Below are positions 32,016 to 43,757 of a stretch of DNA of 64,000 nucleotides, piece by piece. The stretch is from assembly GCF_023101765.2 (NCBI RefSeq), contig NC_064238.1:1920001-1984000 (forward strand), in the 5' to 3' direction. Source of the DNA: Spodoptera frugiperda. Its lineage: Eukaryota > Arthropoda > Insecta > Lepidoptera > Noctuidae. The position numbers and the translations under genes are program-made. Numbering within the stretch: the stretch's first letter is position 1; every line of letters starts with the position of its first letter. Below the pieces are notes generated by a model. That model saw nothing but the letters and a program-made list of their open reading frames with translations. It was not told where the DNA came from and made no database searches.

Positions 32016-35000
32016 ACATTAATAGTACAATGGGCAGTCTTATCACTAAGAAGCGATCTCTTACAGACAAACTTGATGTGATATTATTATCTAATCGTAC
32101 TTTTTACCAGTTTGAAATGGACAATGATTTTTATTTTGCTTTTACTATGTCAGTCCTTGGTTTTTAGATGCTTATTTGTAGTAACTGTTTTTTTACCCAC
32201 TCCTGAAACCCTATTTATGATCCAATGTAATGGTACAACAGAGCCAAGAGGTACGATAACAAAATGAAATTACCGATTGCAACAAAACTTTTCTGTTTTT
32301 AACCTAAGGCCTTCGACTTATAGTCACTCTAAAATCTATAACACATAGAAAAGTACCTAAAATACTATTCAAACAATGAAAATTAATAAAACCCAGCCAC
32401 ATCTAGTACTTAAAACCCAAGGAACCCACAAGGGTCGCGTGAGAGACGCACATTACGGATTCGTAGCGGTGAAATACGACGTACGGCATCAGCATGTCAC
32501 AAATATTGGTGAACGCGTGCTTTTTATTGGTTGAGCGCGGATGTACCGATATACAGATGTGCGGATCTTGTATGTACATTCGTACACAGATGTTAGCATA
32601 TCGGCCCAATGCTGAGTAGGACCCACCTGTAACGATCGTATATAAAATATTATGTTTGTGTTTTTTTTTTTTTAGGATAGTGATATTTTAAAATTATGAT
32701 CACAACCGCTGCTAGTTTTGTGTAGTAGGTACTTTGCTTTTTTTAAAAGTAGTATTGATTCTCTTGCAATAAACAGTTTGAAATGATGATGAGATAATCG
32801 AATCAATTTTGATTAAGTAAGAAGTTTCAATATTCCCTTTTGTGTATAAAAGTTAGATTGTCGTTTTATCTACATAGCTGTTTATCAATTTCAATTATAT
32901 CGAAATATATTTTTAATAATAATACTGACCAAGCACAAATAAAACAATAAATATGAATGCATAAGTTATTTTTTATATCTCTAGACGACATTTTAAATCC
33001 GTAAAAACTTCTTACATAAAAATAAACATTTCAAGTTTATCTTGAAACGGCACTTCTTAAAGAGCTCTTTATTATTCATATTTTTATCACAACAGTTTGC
33101 TAAGTGCAATGTCCAAAGCTACGTGCAAGAAGTACTGAAAAATATAATTTACTATTGTTCAAGCAAAGTTGATACTTATCGTCGTACAGTTAGCAATAAA
33201 AGTTGAGTAACATATCGAATTTATAGCTTTTGTACCGTACACTAACAAAATTATGGCGTTAAGGAAAAATCTGTCTAAATGCTGAAATCTTAAAGTATTT
33301 AACTCATTGCTAGATTTGACAAGTTGTAATGTAAAGGATGAGTCTTTTTTCGTTGTTTTTTTTTTTTTCTACAGAAATGTATTATATTAGCAGTTTATTT
33401 TACTCTACGTAAGTAGGTGAATAAACTTAGAATGAAATTTGCTTGCCCACTGTACAGTGGACTTGGTTAAGTCATTATAAGGCAAACACTGTTACAGGAA
33501 TACAATAATAATATCGCGCCAGTAATTATGTAAAATTAGTTTTTTCTACACGTTCCTACATGGCACGCCGTAGTGTTGCTACTACTCGTATACCGATGAA
33601 GTTATTTTGCGTGACTCTAATAAGAGTAGAACGATAGTGATGTGCGTGTTGCTTTTTGTAATATCCGAATTCCGAATTGTCGCACTGATAAGAAAAATGT
33701 ATTTATAAATATATTACTCGTATATATTTACTACTTAAGCCAATTGTAACAATATTACTGCCGAACTTAAACACATTTGACCATAGTAACGATTTTGTAT
33801 CGAAAACAATTTATAAGGACTGGGTTAAGTAACTATTAATTGACTCTGAGCACGGCGGCGGATAGAGCGATATTGTTCGTAATTAATGATTATATAATGT
33901 GGGTTTTGGTTTTTAAAAATAATAAAAAACCGCATTAGTCGTATGTCTTAAATCCAAAACGCTTTATTTAGAATCTGTTACACAACCTCTTAACAAATAA
34001 AACAGTATTGAAAAACATACTAACATGACGTTATTTAATTGCCTTCATAACAAAATGAAACAAGAAAAAATACCCGCATAATTCCATATCCGCAATTTGC
34101 ACAAGATACGTTTCCCAGCACTACGCTAATAGATGCTTTAAAAAGAGTGCAGTATGATTATTTTTTGCTTAAACGTAAATGTTGCAACCCTTTGACTATT
34201 AACTAGAAGTGAAATATATATTAAAACTAGCTGCTTTTTGCTTTCCGTTCTCAATTAAGTCCGTGATGGCTAGTTTATGGAAGGAACACTCTTTGATTTG
34301 CATTTTACAATCAGTTTGCAATGTAGTTAAGATGTTGTTGTAATTTAAAGACGGCTAATGGCTACTTTTTTGACGAGTATATCTAACTTATGTATTTAAA
34401 TAAATGATGATTGTCTATTTATGTTTTTTATCCATAAAATTATATGAATGCTTCTATGCCTAATAGAAGCATAATGCGATAAACGTTTTGAGTTATTTTA
34501 TTTTAATATAATTTTGCTGACACTTCACCGTCAAGTAATCGCAAGCATGACTATCGAATAAAAGAAATTATTTTAGATCCCAATCATTAACATTCTTGCA
34601 TCGGGTAAAGTATTATTAAGATTTCGGGAAAGTATACGTTGGTCATTCTGAAATTCAATCTGAAGCTGTAACTTGTTAGAGTGCTGTAGTTTACTACATT
34701 TTAACATTTACAAGCAACCAAATAACATAACTTTATCACTACACTAAGTCTCACTACAACATTTTTTAAAAGAAAAATGAACATAATGCACTCCACTTAC
34801 ATCACCACACACTCCGACAAATAACCAACGTCTGTATCACCAACGACCTAAAAATGCTTCCTTCCATACTCAGACACACCTACATCAAACACCTGAACAT
34901 TTGATACCTCATTCCATCCCTTTCCCACACAACAATAAAGAAAGAGAGGGCAGTAACTCTTGGAGAAGATAAAACGTCTTGGTGTCGCATATACAGGCCG

Positions 35001-36064
35001 TTTGTTTTGAACGGCTCATGTACTTTTATGTCCTCAGTCAAGTACAATCCTGAGTCAGTGTACTTGCAACGCTCCTTGTTATCGGTTAAGCTTTTAAAAT
35101 TGCTGCGGAAAATGTATTTGTTTTACTCTTGTGTTGCTGTTTGAAAGATGAGTTTTACTTTGAAGAGAATAAATTCTGATTTTGAAGGAGGAATAAGACT
35201 GGTTGAATTTTAGACAATAGGGATGATGATGGGGTATGAAAATTAAAAATTCATCGATCTATCGTAGTAACTATTCACCAGTTTGTGAGATTTATTAAAA
35301 ATATATAATTTTTATTAACATTAACAAATGCTCGTGAGCAGTTCTCATAATTTTCACACTTGACACGTGAATGCGAAGTCACAGGTACTAATTTTCATCA
35401 ATTTAAGATTACAGAAATATACAATATTATTCAATTCAATCTTCAACGATTTCCTCTACATTTAAACCAAACAAATTCGCGAATAAAATTCAAAGAACGC
35501 TCGAACATCAGCATCTACCAAATTATACATACATACAAGTTTGTACGTACCCATTAAGTGAAAGCACAAAGCGACTGCAATTCCGTTTGCAGTTGCCTGC
35601 CTTTGTGCAGCAGTAGTAGGGTAACCATGGAGAAACTTACAGAATATTTATTTGCTTTATATATTTTTTTAAATATATTATTTTTATTTCAGTGCAATAT
35701 TTGTCTTGATTGATGTATGGTCACATGACATGGTGACTAGTTTAATATTTGAATTCGTATTCTGAATTGAAACTTAATGTACACGTTAAGTACTACGTTA
35801 TTCACGTCTCTATCTTATCTCAAACAAATAAATCTACAAAAAATGTACAGTTTTCTCATTCGACATACAATAAAATACTTATCTACGCATAGCGACTCTC
35901 GTAGGCTTGTATGACAACCGACCTACAGCTTCTTTGCAGACTTTGACCTGGTTATTTCTAAACAAATAACCCCAGCAATATTTGCCTTCCCGCGAAGTCA
36001 AAATTATTATTTGTGAGTAAATAAAGTAGATATTGAAGTAAACAATTTGTAAGGTAAATTAAAT
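32016..36064. other. Long AT-rich noncoding stretch
   Basis: Nothing recognised apart from a mixed-composition patch at 32400-32640 (for example GTCGCGTGAGAGACGCACAT), which may be an old element or a conserved block. T-runs occur at 32660-32673 and 33357-33368. Confidence 0.45.
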
Positions 36065-36160
36065 ACAGCTACGCTTAGCGGCGTAGCGGCGTAGGCGGTC
36101 TACGATCTGCTACGTCAATAGTATCGTAGCAACAGCGTAGTCAATAAATGCTACGGTTTA
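36065..36160. repeat. Cluster of GCTACG/CGTAGC words
   Basis: Over 95 bp the words CTACG, CGTAG and GCGTAGCGGCGTAGGCGG recur in both orientations. It resembles the terminus of a MITE rich in short inverted words; class unknown. Confidence 0.45.
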
Positions 36161-36448
36161 TTTCAAAGTAAATCTACTATTGAAGTTTGATTTCTCTTCT
36201 GTATTTAACTATCTTTAGCATTCACTTGAAATTAATGTTACAGACTTTATCAAGCCTATTTTGTTGTAGGTAGAATATTATTTTTGAGGTACATTTGGTT
36301 TTTATTATAATACTAAATAGGTACCGTATGATATTATAATAGTTTGAAATTAATGTGTAGGTAGTTCTGAATAGAATAGAAACCGATTCTACAGTCTGAT
36401 ACTACATTGTGTTAGATGCTAGATACAGGTCGCTATAAAGCCTAATCT
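36161..36448. other. Noncoding stretch
   Basis: Nothing recognised. Confidence 0.5.
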
Positions 36449-36620
36449 AAAAGGCTGTGGAAGTGGCTAACGTTTTTATGGCTAAAACGACGATTAACTA
36501 AAAATAACAGTTTACTCATATGAGTAAACTGTTATTTTTAAATCAAAAAGACTGTGGAAGTGGCTAACGTTTTCATGGCTAATACGTTTAACTAAAAATA
36601 ACGGTTTACTCACACAAACA
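36449..36620. repeat. Direct repeat pair enclosing a 42-bp perfect palindrome
   Basis: Unit 1 (about 36450-36519) and unit 2 (about 36543-36614) share CTGTGGAAGTGGCTAACGTT, ATGGCTAA and AACTAAAAATAAC(A/G)GTTTACTCA. Between them 36499-36540 is a perfect palindrome, TAAAAATAACAGTTTACTCA plus its complement. The arrangement suggests two element ends joined head to head, next to a solo end. Confidence 0.8.
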
Positions 36621-39600
36621 TACTCAGAAAACCTCTATTAGTTTCACATCTAGGCTGCGTAACGTCGTCGCACACTGCTCATGAGTAAGAGTCCCTCTGT
36701 GACTCGAAACTAGTAGAAATTTTCTCAATATGTTTACGCAAATAAACCGTTATATTTAGTTAATTTAGTATGTCTCACGATAGTTCTTATAATACGATGA
36801 AGTCGATGATGATGATGAATATACATTGTTTTATGAACATTAACAATGCAATGTTTCATTATAAATGTATATTTTAGGATCAAAATCCTTCCTTCCCATG
36901 ACTATATAGTCGTCCTACACGAAGCGCAGCTTATTTAATAGTTTCTTAATTACTGCTAATCTTGCTACACTGTATCCACCTAGTATTTTGCGCTATTTAA
37001 ACCGTCTGACGAACTGAAAGGGGCCTTCTCACTAAATTAAACGCGGAACAAGTCTGAACGGTGTTGCTTGGGCGATTCTTTGTTTTTAACGTGCGTTTTT
37101 GCTTGCAGATGCTAAAATGGATTAGTCAGAGGTCAAACAAGTTTAAGTCTTAATTAGAGGGTGTTTGTGTTGTAATTACTTTGTGTTTTTATATTTGTAC
37201 CTAATATGCATTAATATCTTATTTATTTATGTTTGGTTATCAAAGTTAGAGAATATTATGAAAAGAAAAAAAAAAAATATTTGTGAAAAAGATACTTGTT
37301 TTAGTGAAAAACCGCAAGTTTTTTTTTATACAAGATACATTTATTTTTATTATCATCTCTTTTCTTGAGTTTTTTAATGATTTCGATGACTATTTAGGGA
37401 ACAGAGAATAACGTTCGCTAAGAAAAGGAGGATCCTCTGAACAGGCAAGGTGATCATGACTGGCGGACTTTCTGCCCAACTATTGTTCGTTTGCATTTTC
37501 TAACCATGTTTATTCGCATGTAAACTTCATATGTGGGATGTAAGATTTATGACGTCATCCGTTGATTTGTTCGTCGATCGTCTATGTGCGACTTCTATTC
37601 TCAGTCACTTGTCATCGCCACAACTGAATGTTGAAATAAAGTTATGTCAAAGAAATTCTATGTATCTAATCATAAAGTATTGTTAGACTACTTAACACCC
37701 ACAAGTTAGATATTGGACAACAATAACCCAATGATAAATGAGTATAGTATCATAAATTATGCCATCCAACTATAATACGAATTCTCATTAATGACATGTT
37801 TAAATTTGATGGATTATACCAATTACGTGGTCAGTGGACTGCGTTTGTGGTTCATTAGTGGTCAGTCCAGCTTACTTTATACCTTATTTGCATCTGAAAA
37901 CTTGATATTCGATGTATTGCCGCCTGTATTTTCTGTTAAGTACTTATTTCACTGGCTTTTATACGAGGAAACTGTTTCATTGTTCGTGGCTTTCTGGAAG
38001 CAAATGGACGCAGTTTGCAGTTCAATTAACGAATGGAGATAGAGAGGCAGAGAGATAAAAAAACCTGTGCAGCAATGAACCATACTGTATACACATTTAG
38101 TATACTTGATATGATAATGATTTTTAACTTTAAATAAATATAAGCACGAATATGAATCCCCATGTAATTTGATACTAGTAGAGATTCTCAAATGATTTAT
38201 GTGAATAAATTCTATATTTTAATCAATTTAATTTGCTTCTTATGTCATTAAATAATGAAGAGATGAATTGACTAGTGTTGGCCAATAAGAGGTATTCAAG
38301 TGTCGCAATTACCGTATTACCCCTATTGCTATGTTTCATGCGTTAGGTGCTTAAGATCTTAGAATGACGAAACAGAATTCTGTTTAGTTTAGCTAGTAGG
38401 TACATTTTGAGGTTGTTTAATAGTGGGTTCGAGTTTGCTTAATACTGACTTTTGCCGGGCAACACTAAATAACCCAATATACACCAGCCATTTCTATGTA
38501 ACTCGAAGCCAAGATTAGACATTGAAAACAAAAGTTTCACAAGTAACGTTACGTAATGAAATGACCTTGAACTTCTAAAGTGTTTATGATAGATCAAGTT
38601 CTCAGTATAAAAACAAAATGTTCCCTCCTACGCCGCCATTCACACGGATCCTTATAAAACTGTTCTAACAGATAATACCTGCTTTATTTATATTACAAGA
38701 AAGTCGATAATGCCGTGGGCGGATATTTGAACTTCAGCTAAAAATATTTTAGGTAAGTAATTTAATTTGAATGAGTATTCAATGACGTCAGATTGTAATT
38801 AATATAACAATTTCGTTAAGTTTGTTTGTTCCGTACACTTTAATGCTCAAATCGCTGAATTGATTTTGTTTAGAGTTTTATATAAAACTAATTAGAAACC
38901 GATAAAAAAACCATCAAAGAACTGGGACCTTGTTGGCAAATATGACTCACAGTATGAATTCTGATGTGATTCTGATATGAATATTTATTTATACATTTTT
39001 GGGTATTTCGATTTCTAAATTCTTCTTCCTTTGAAGATTGCCTGTAATGTCATAATAACCCACGAGCTGCTAAAATATCGAACCAAAAATGTGGGAATAA
39101 TACACTGACCATAGAAAACAAGGTGAATGTGAATACCTCATCACTCCTCAGAGGGACATGACAATAGAAGTGATTACTTTATAAAAATATTGAATAGATG
39201 TTTGCCACAAGACGCAACCATGACCTCGATCAACACACTTACGTTGTGTTACCTTTTTACAAAATGGCGTAGGCGAAGACGTGGGCGGACCTCTAGTGAA
39301 TGATAATCTATCTTTTTTCATATCGATTTAAGGTTTCATTTGTCTTGTTCCTTACTTGTTTCATGATTACAAGTAGGTGAGCATTTTACCTGGATGCTTG
39401 CTATTAAAATCCTAATTTCAATCCAATATAATCTAAATAATTATTCAATGTCAAAACTATACAACCCTAATCGTAGTTGTTAAAATCGCATTCAAAGTAC
39501 GGAATATGAAGTCAAACTCAAATACCATTTAGTTCGTTCAATATTCACGCAATACGGATGCAATAGGAGCTAGTGTTGCAACTCAAGAGTACGTTCACAA

Positions 39601-40116
39601 TATCAATGTCAATCGATTTGAATTTGATTCAAGAGTAAGCCTCCTCGTCTAAAACTGTATGTCAAAAATCTTATTTTCTTTTAATGTTGTAAATGTTTGG
39701 TTAAGTATTGTAATACTGTCTGGAGAGTGACATAGGCTACTATTTTTCCTTGTCCACGCATGAATGTCTTATGTTATGCTATTTATAGTAATTAATAGGT
39801 ATGATGTTAGAACATCAAAACTTTGATAAATATAATGGTATACCATATCAAAGTTTTGCAGTTACTTTCAAAGATATTAAACACACATCTCGCTAAACAT
39901 AAACTAGCTACGAACTCATACACTAGCGACACTGCTTAACGACATTTTAATTGCATTCTAATGCTACTAAGGGGAAATTTAATTAGTGCAACGTCAAATA
40001 AGACGTTTGCAGCGCCCTCTATAGCTTATTAATTTGTACATTTTACTCAATAACTTTTAATTACTTTGACGGAAGAAGCCTCGTTAATGATAAATTAAAT
40101 TTGCTTTTTTATGTCT
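36621..40116. other. Long AT-rich noncoding stretch
   Basis: A GATGATGATGATG run lies near 36801. Mixed-composition DNA at 37390-37620 carries a TGACGTCA site (37549). An AG|GTAAGT with no exon occurs at about 38751. A 43-nt hairpin at 39817-39859 pairs CAAAACTTTGATA with TATCAAAGTTTTG. The ORFs at 37165-37368 and 37791-38042 have no support. Confidence 0.45.
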
Positions 40117-40350
40117 AATTGTCTCGTTGGTTGAGTGGTCGTAAATGTGAATGCCGGGCAAGAGTTTTGGGTTCGATTTCCGGGTCCAGCAAAGTACTGC
40201 TGATCGTTTTTCAGTTTTTCAGAAATGATCTCAGTAGTAACACGGAGTCAGGAATTGTGCCCAGTATACGGCAATTGGCTCACCCTTTATTACTTAACCC
40301 AAATAGTGAAAAGTGGGTGTACATTAAAAAGTGGCTATGACCATCTAATT
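40117..40350 (+). repeat. tRNA-derived SINE, type T1
   Basis: A-box GTTGGTTGAGTGGTCGTAA and B-box GGGTTCGATTTCC about 40 nt apart, then the shared T1 body (TCTCAGTAGTAACACGGAGT, CAGTATACGGCAATTGGCTC, GTGAAAAGTGGGTGTACATT). The 73-codon ORF over it is a shadow. Confidence 0.8.
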
Positions 40351-40861
40351 AACACAAGAACTTCACTTAGCCGCAATCTCCTCAACTTTGCCTATTTGTA
40401 ACAATATTGAAATACAAAAATAGATTTTTGGAATAAATCCAAAACCGCGAATTATTCATTCTAATCTTGCGTAACAATTTAGAAATTCAAATTAAGGGGT
40501 ATGCCGGTAATTTTAATACTTCATTGCATGGTAGAATTAATTATGCAAATAGTTCGCGGGCATATTGAAAATTAGCCTGTATTACGCGCGAAATGATGAG
40601 TTGAAAACGAAATTTGGTACGCTTTGCGATCAAAGATCATTTTGTTTGTTTGTTTAGTGTTATTTGATTTGAGTGCATTAGTTGGTAATGAATTTTGTAT
40701 TTTAGTATCATGAATGTTGTAGTAATCGGTTTATGTGAAGTGATTTATTCTAATGTAATGATGTTGGAGATTATTTAGATTTTCAATTTTCTTTCGGAAT
40801 TATTGTTTGTCAATCGATGAGTTACAATAAAGACTTTTAAGGATAGATGGAAAGTCGGTAT
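40351..40861. other. Noncoding stretch
   Basis: A patch at 40490-40620 (CGCGGGCATATTGAAAATT, TATTACGCGCGAAATGATG) could be conserved. No repeat recognised. Confidence 0.4.
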
Positions 40862-40990
40862 ACACCCCCTGGTGTATACAATCTTACCAATCCTCGATTT
40901 CCCAATGACCCTTAAATTCCTAACCAGGCCGGCAAAGCAATTGTAACGCCTCTGGTCTGCTCGTTTACCGACTTATAGCATAAAAAAAGT
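40862..40990 (+). repeat. Family A fragment with internal deletion
   Basis: TCTTACCAATCCTCGATTTC, CCTTAAATTCCTAACCAGGC, GTAACGCCTCTGGTCTGCTC. The CCATGGGCGGCGGCGATTGC block between GTAACGCCTCTGGT and CTGCTCGTTTACCG is cleanly missing. Confidence 0.8.
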
Positions 40991-41504
40991 GTTTTGACGT
41001 TTCTCATAATCATGACCATTTATATTTTGACCTAAACAAACTATGAATCAATGCGGCATGTAACAATTATTCGTAGTTTTATAGATCAGATAATGTGTTT
41101 AAGTCATAATAACAAAAGACCGCAGAAACAAGAAACTGGAAAAATGGAGAATGGCTGATGTTATCATCAGACATAGTGTATTCTGTATTCTTTACTATTC
41201 TAATTTGAGCAGTTCTAATTAGAGAAACACTTAAGACCTAACATAATGAATGAAGTCCAGTTCCTAATTAGGTTTTTAGTTAATTATGAGTGGTTGCAAT
41301 TTTATCCAAAGTAATTTTGCAGCTACCTTAAAAATGCAAGTCAGAAAATTGTTTCTTTAGAAATAATTAGAAACTGGTTTAGTTTCAAATCCCTTGCAAA
41401 AGCGAACGAGTTAGGTTATGTTTGCTAAGTTAGAATTTCTTAGTAATGTTTCCAACTTCAGGTACCATAATGTAAATTCGGATTAAAATTAGCTAATCAC
41501 ATTA
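40991..41504. other. Noncoding stretch
   Basis: AT-rich; nothing recognised. Confidence 0.5.
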
Positions 41505-41665
41505 ATGTGAAAGTTTGTTTGTTTAGATGTTTATCCGTTAAACCCACTGAAACTACTGAAATTTGGTATACAGTCAGGGTATGAGCTGACTTGGGTGATA
41601 GGATACATTATATGTAAGAAAGAAGTATCTTTCGACCAGGCTAAGTGATTGGCTGGCGGGTTTTA
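41505..41665 (+). repeat. Dispersed lepidopteran repeat (family D)
   Basis: Same module as 19870-20020: TTTGTTTGTTTAGATG, AACTACTGAAATTTGGTATA, CAGTCAGGGTATGAGCTGAC, TTGGGTGATAGGATACATTA. The GCGGGCGAAGCC segment is missing. Confidence 0.6.
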
Positions 41666-42354
41666 AAGAAAATTTCTAGCTGTGCTCTTTTAGGGAAAAC
41701 CTTCTTTCTTTAATAGGTACCTACTTTACACAAAATAATAATAAATTGAAGAAAGACGCAATGTAGTACACCAGATACAATTTCGTAAAGTTAGTACAAG
41801 TTTTCACCGCCAAAGATTCCGAAATGGTACAAACTAATAATACTTTAGCTGACTTGGGGTTTTTAGACAAAAACAAAAAAGTGCAGATGGGAACATTTTT
41901 ATGGCAACAAACTTCTATTTACACCCAATACATAGAGCAATCATAGAAAAAAACTTATTTCGACGTGACGAAAAATTCTAAGGAATGTTTTATCTTGAAT
42001 GGGCACGATACACTGAAATGTTACGTCATCGGCCCTTCCCTAGCAATTGAGACATATTGGCTCACAAATATGACATGCGAAACGTGTCCTTATCACTCTT
42101 ATTAGAAACCTTATTTCATACAGTACATACAACATATGTTGACCTTTCTGGCTACTGTATTGCTGTCACTTTCTTTCGTGATGCAGATGATAGCTTGCGT
42201 CTCTATCTTTCATTTGGTTAACTATCTTTAGAATAGCCTAGATGATGTAGGTTTGTTGAGTGCAATGAACACAAAATTAAATGTCTGATTCACAATTACC
42301 ATTTGCTAAAGTTTCTAAGAACTTAATTCACATAACAACCAATATTTCGAAACT
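41666..42354. other. Noncoding stretch
   Basis: No feature recognised. Confidence 0.5.
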
Positions 42355-42545
42355 AATGTTGCCCCACACTAGGGTTTTCTCCTGTGTCGTGGGTGCGTTG
42401 ACAAACATACAAGTTCACATACACTTGAACCCCAGACCCGAAGCAAACAATTTGTGGATCATACTCGTACAAAGAGTTGCTCCGTGTAGGAATCGTATCC
42501 GCTACTCGTTGCAGGGCAGCCAGTTGGCCAGCCACCGTGTCATTC
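42355..42545 (-). repeat. tRNA-derived SINE, type T2 (reverse)
   Basis: Homologous to 12222-12406: GTTGCCCCACACTAGGGTTT, TCTCCTGTGTCGTGGGTGCG, CATACAAGTTCACATACAC, CAATTTGTGGATCATACTCG and a GTAGGAATCGTATCCGC box on the plus strand. The 92-codon ORF at 42281-42559 is a shadow. Confidence 0.7.
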
Positions 42546-42934
42546 TCAGTCAGTCATAAATTATCTATCTAATCAAATACTTATCGTGAATCAGAACCAT
42601 TTACTTTCATTCAATTACCGTTATTTAGTTCTTACGTAGGTTGTAACAACATTATTCTCATTTTCAATGGAATTAATTCCATCCTCCAAGTTACTTTGAA
42701 ACTAGATTCCTTAACTCAAACTTTGTTGAATTTAGCCTTAAGGTAACGTCAAAACTATGGTCCAGTCTTGGTATAGTTAAGATTCGTGTATCTTATTTTT
42801 GGTTTACCTTATCACTGTAAAGATTGAAACACTGACATAATAATATTAATGGTCATTCCCGAAGTACTGTTATTATATTCTCTTTAACTAGCCTCTTGCT
42901 AACGACTTTGTATGCATGTTGCTTTGTTGTATTA
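42546..42934. other. Noncoding stretch
   Basis: AT-rich; nothing recognised. Confidence 0.5.
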
Positions 42935-43118
42935 ATAGGTGATTTCTATTATTCTCATTGCCGTGAAAATTTAGGGAAATCCTCTGTTAGTCAATCCCTA
43001 CAATCCCCAAGGAACATACATGCCAACTTTCAGCTTCCTAGGTCCAGTAGTTTTGGCTGTGCGTTGTTTGTCAGTCAGTCAGTAACGGAAGAGTTTTATA
43101 TATACAGATCACAACTTT
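42935..43118 (+). repeat. Dispersed lepidopteran repeat (family F)
   Basis: CATGCCAACTTTCAGCTTCC, TAGGTCCAGTAGTTTTGGCT, GTGCGTTGTTTGTCAGTCAG, TTTTATATATACAGATC. This order is common in moth genomes, often at transposon ends. The ORF at 42896-43129 is a shadow. Confidence 0.55.
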
Positions 43119-43330
43119 TTTTCTGGTAATAAAAAGTCTAGTTTATTATCGTTGGTGTTATTTTTATTGCATCCTTGTTTTCTTTAAAGCAATAACAATA
43201 ACAGCTTTATGTAAATTTGGTATCACATTTTCTATTTTCATCCTTAGCATCTAACCCATTAGGTATGATATCATTTACAACGAGAACTTTCTATAAAATA
43301 TCTCGTGTACGTACAAAAACTAATCTGCTA
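43119..43330. other. Short noncoding spacer
   Basis: Nothing recognised. Confidence 0.5.
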
Positions 43331-43645
43331 ACACTAGCCAGGGACGCAAGTGGTGCAGGACAGTAATGGCCGCACTTTGTCTCCGGCCATACGATGCGGC
43401 TGCACTTTGTCAGAACGCGTCAACGCATTTTTTATTACATAGTTTGCTTTTAAGGAAATTGCTAGTGTGTGTTCTGTGGGTTTTGTTATCATCGTCGTTT
43501 TTTTTAACGGTGTTGTTTTATACGATAGAGGTGTTGAAGTGGAAAACGTTAGCACTCTCTTTGCAGTGGGACAGAGATCAGGGCAAGTCCTTAAATTGTG
43601 ATCTGATGAGCCACCAAGGTCACCTGTACCTGTAGTATCCTTCAT
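43331..43645. repeat. Unclassified dispersed repeat joined to family B
   Basis: GCAAGTGGTGCAGGACAGTA, ATGGCCGCACTTTGTCTCCG, ATACGATGCGGCTGCACTTT, GTCAGAACGCGTCAACGCAT looks like a recurrent lepidopteran repeat. Both strands are open for about 100 codons (43334-43657 minus, 43366-43635 plus), with no domain recognised. Confidence 0.4.
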
Positions 43646-43757
43646 GGGGGAAATCATCCAATGTCTGCTCCCGCCTTGGGCGAGGCGAGAGGGAGTGTCA
43701 GACGCTTACTGACTAAAAACCACTCCGTTCCTACTCCTGCTTTTCGAGCCGGAGCCC
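43646..43757 (+). repeat. Family B dispersed repeat
   Basis: GGGGGAAATCATCCAATGTC, GCCTTGGGCGAGGCGAGAGG, GAGTGTCAGACGCTTACTGA, CACTCCGTTCCTACTCCTGC, TTTTCGAGCCGGAGCCC. The CTAGGTAGTCCGCAGCTCCG end is missing. The least decayed family B 5' end in the window. Confidence 0.85.

Noticed and set aside
38740..38760. TTTTAG|GTAAGT, the form of a recursive (ratchet) splice site
   Set aside because: The preceding polypyrimidine tract is poor, and no flanking plus-strand exons are established.
39712..39724. TAATACTGTCTGG resembling the start of miR-8
   Set aside because: Only the seed and a few more bases agree. No precursor-like hairpin and no matching star strand nearby.
40117..40200. tRNA-like A and B boxes (also at 28741, 51972, 57817, 61400)
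   Set aside because: Acceptor stems do not pair, and a shared long 3' body follows in every copy, so these are SINEs, not tRNA genes.
43334..43657. 107-codon minus-strand ORF
   Set aside because: It overlaps a dispersed repeat and a family B copy and has no domain; the opposite strand is also open.
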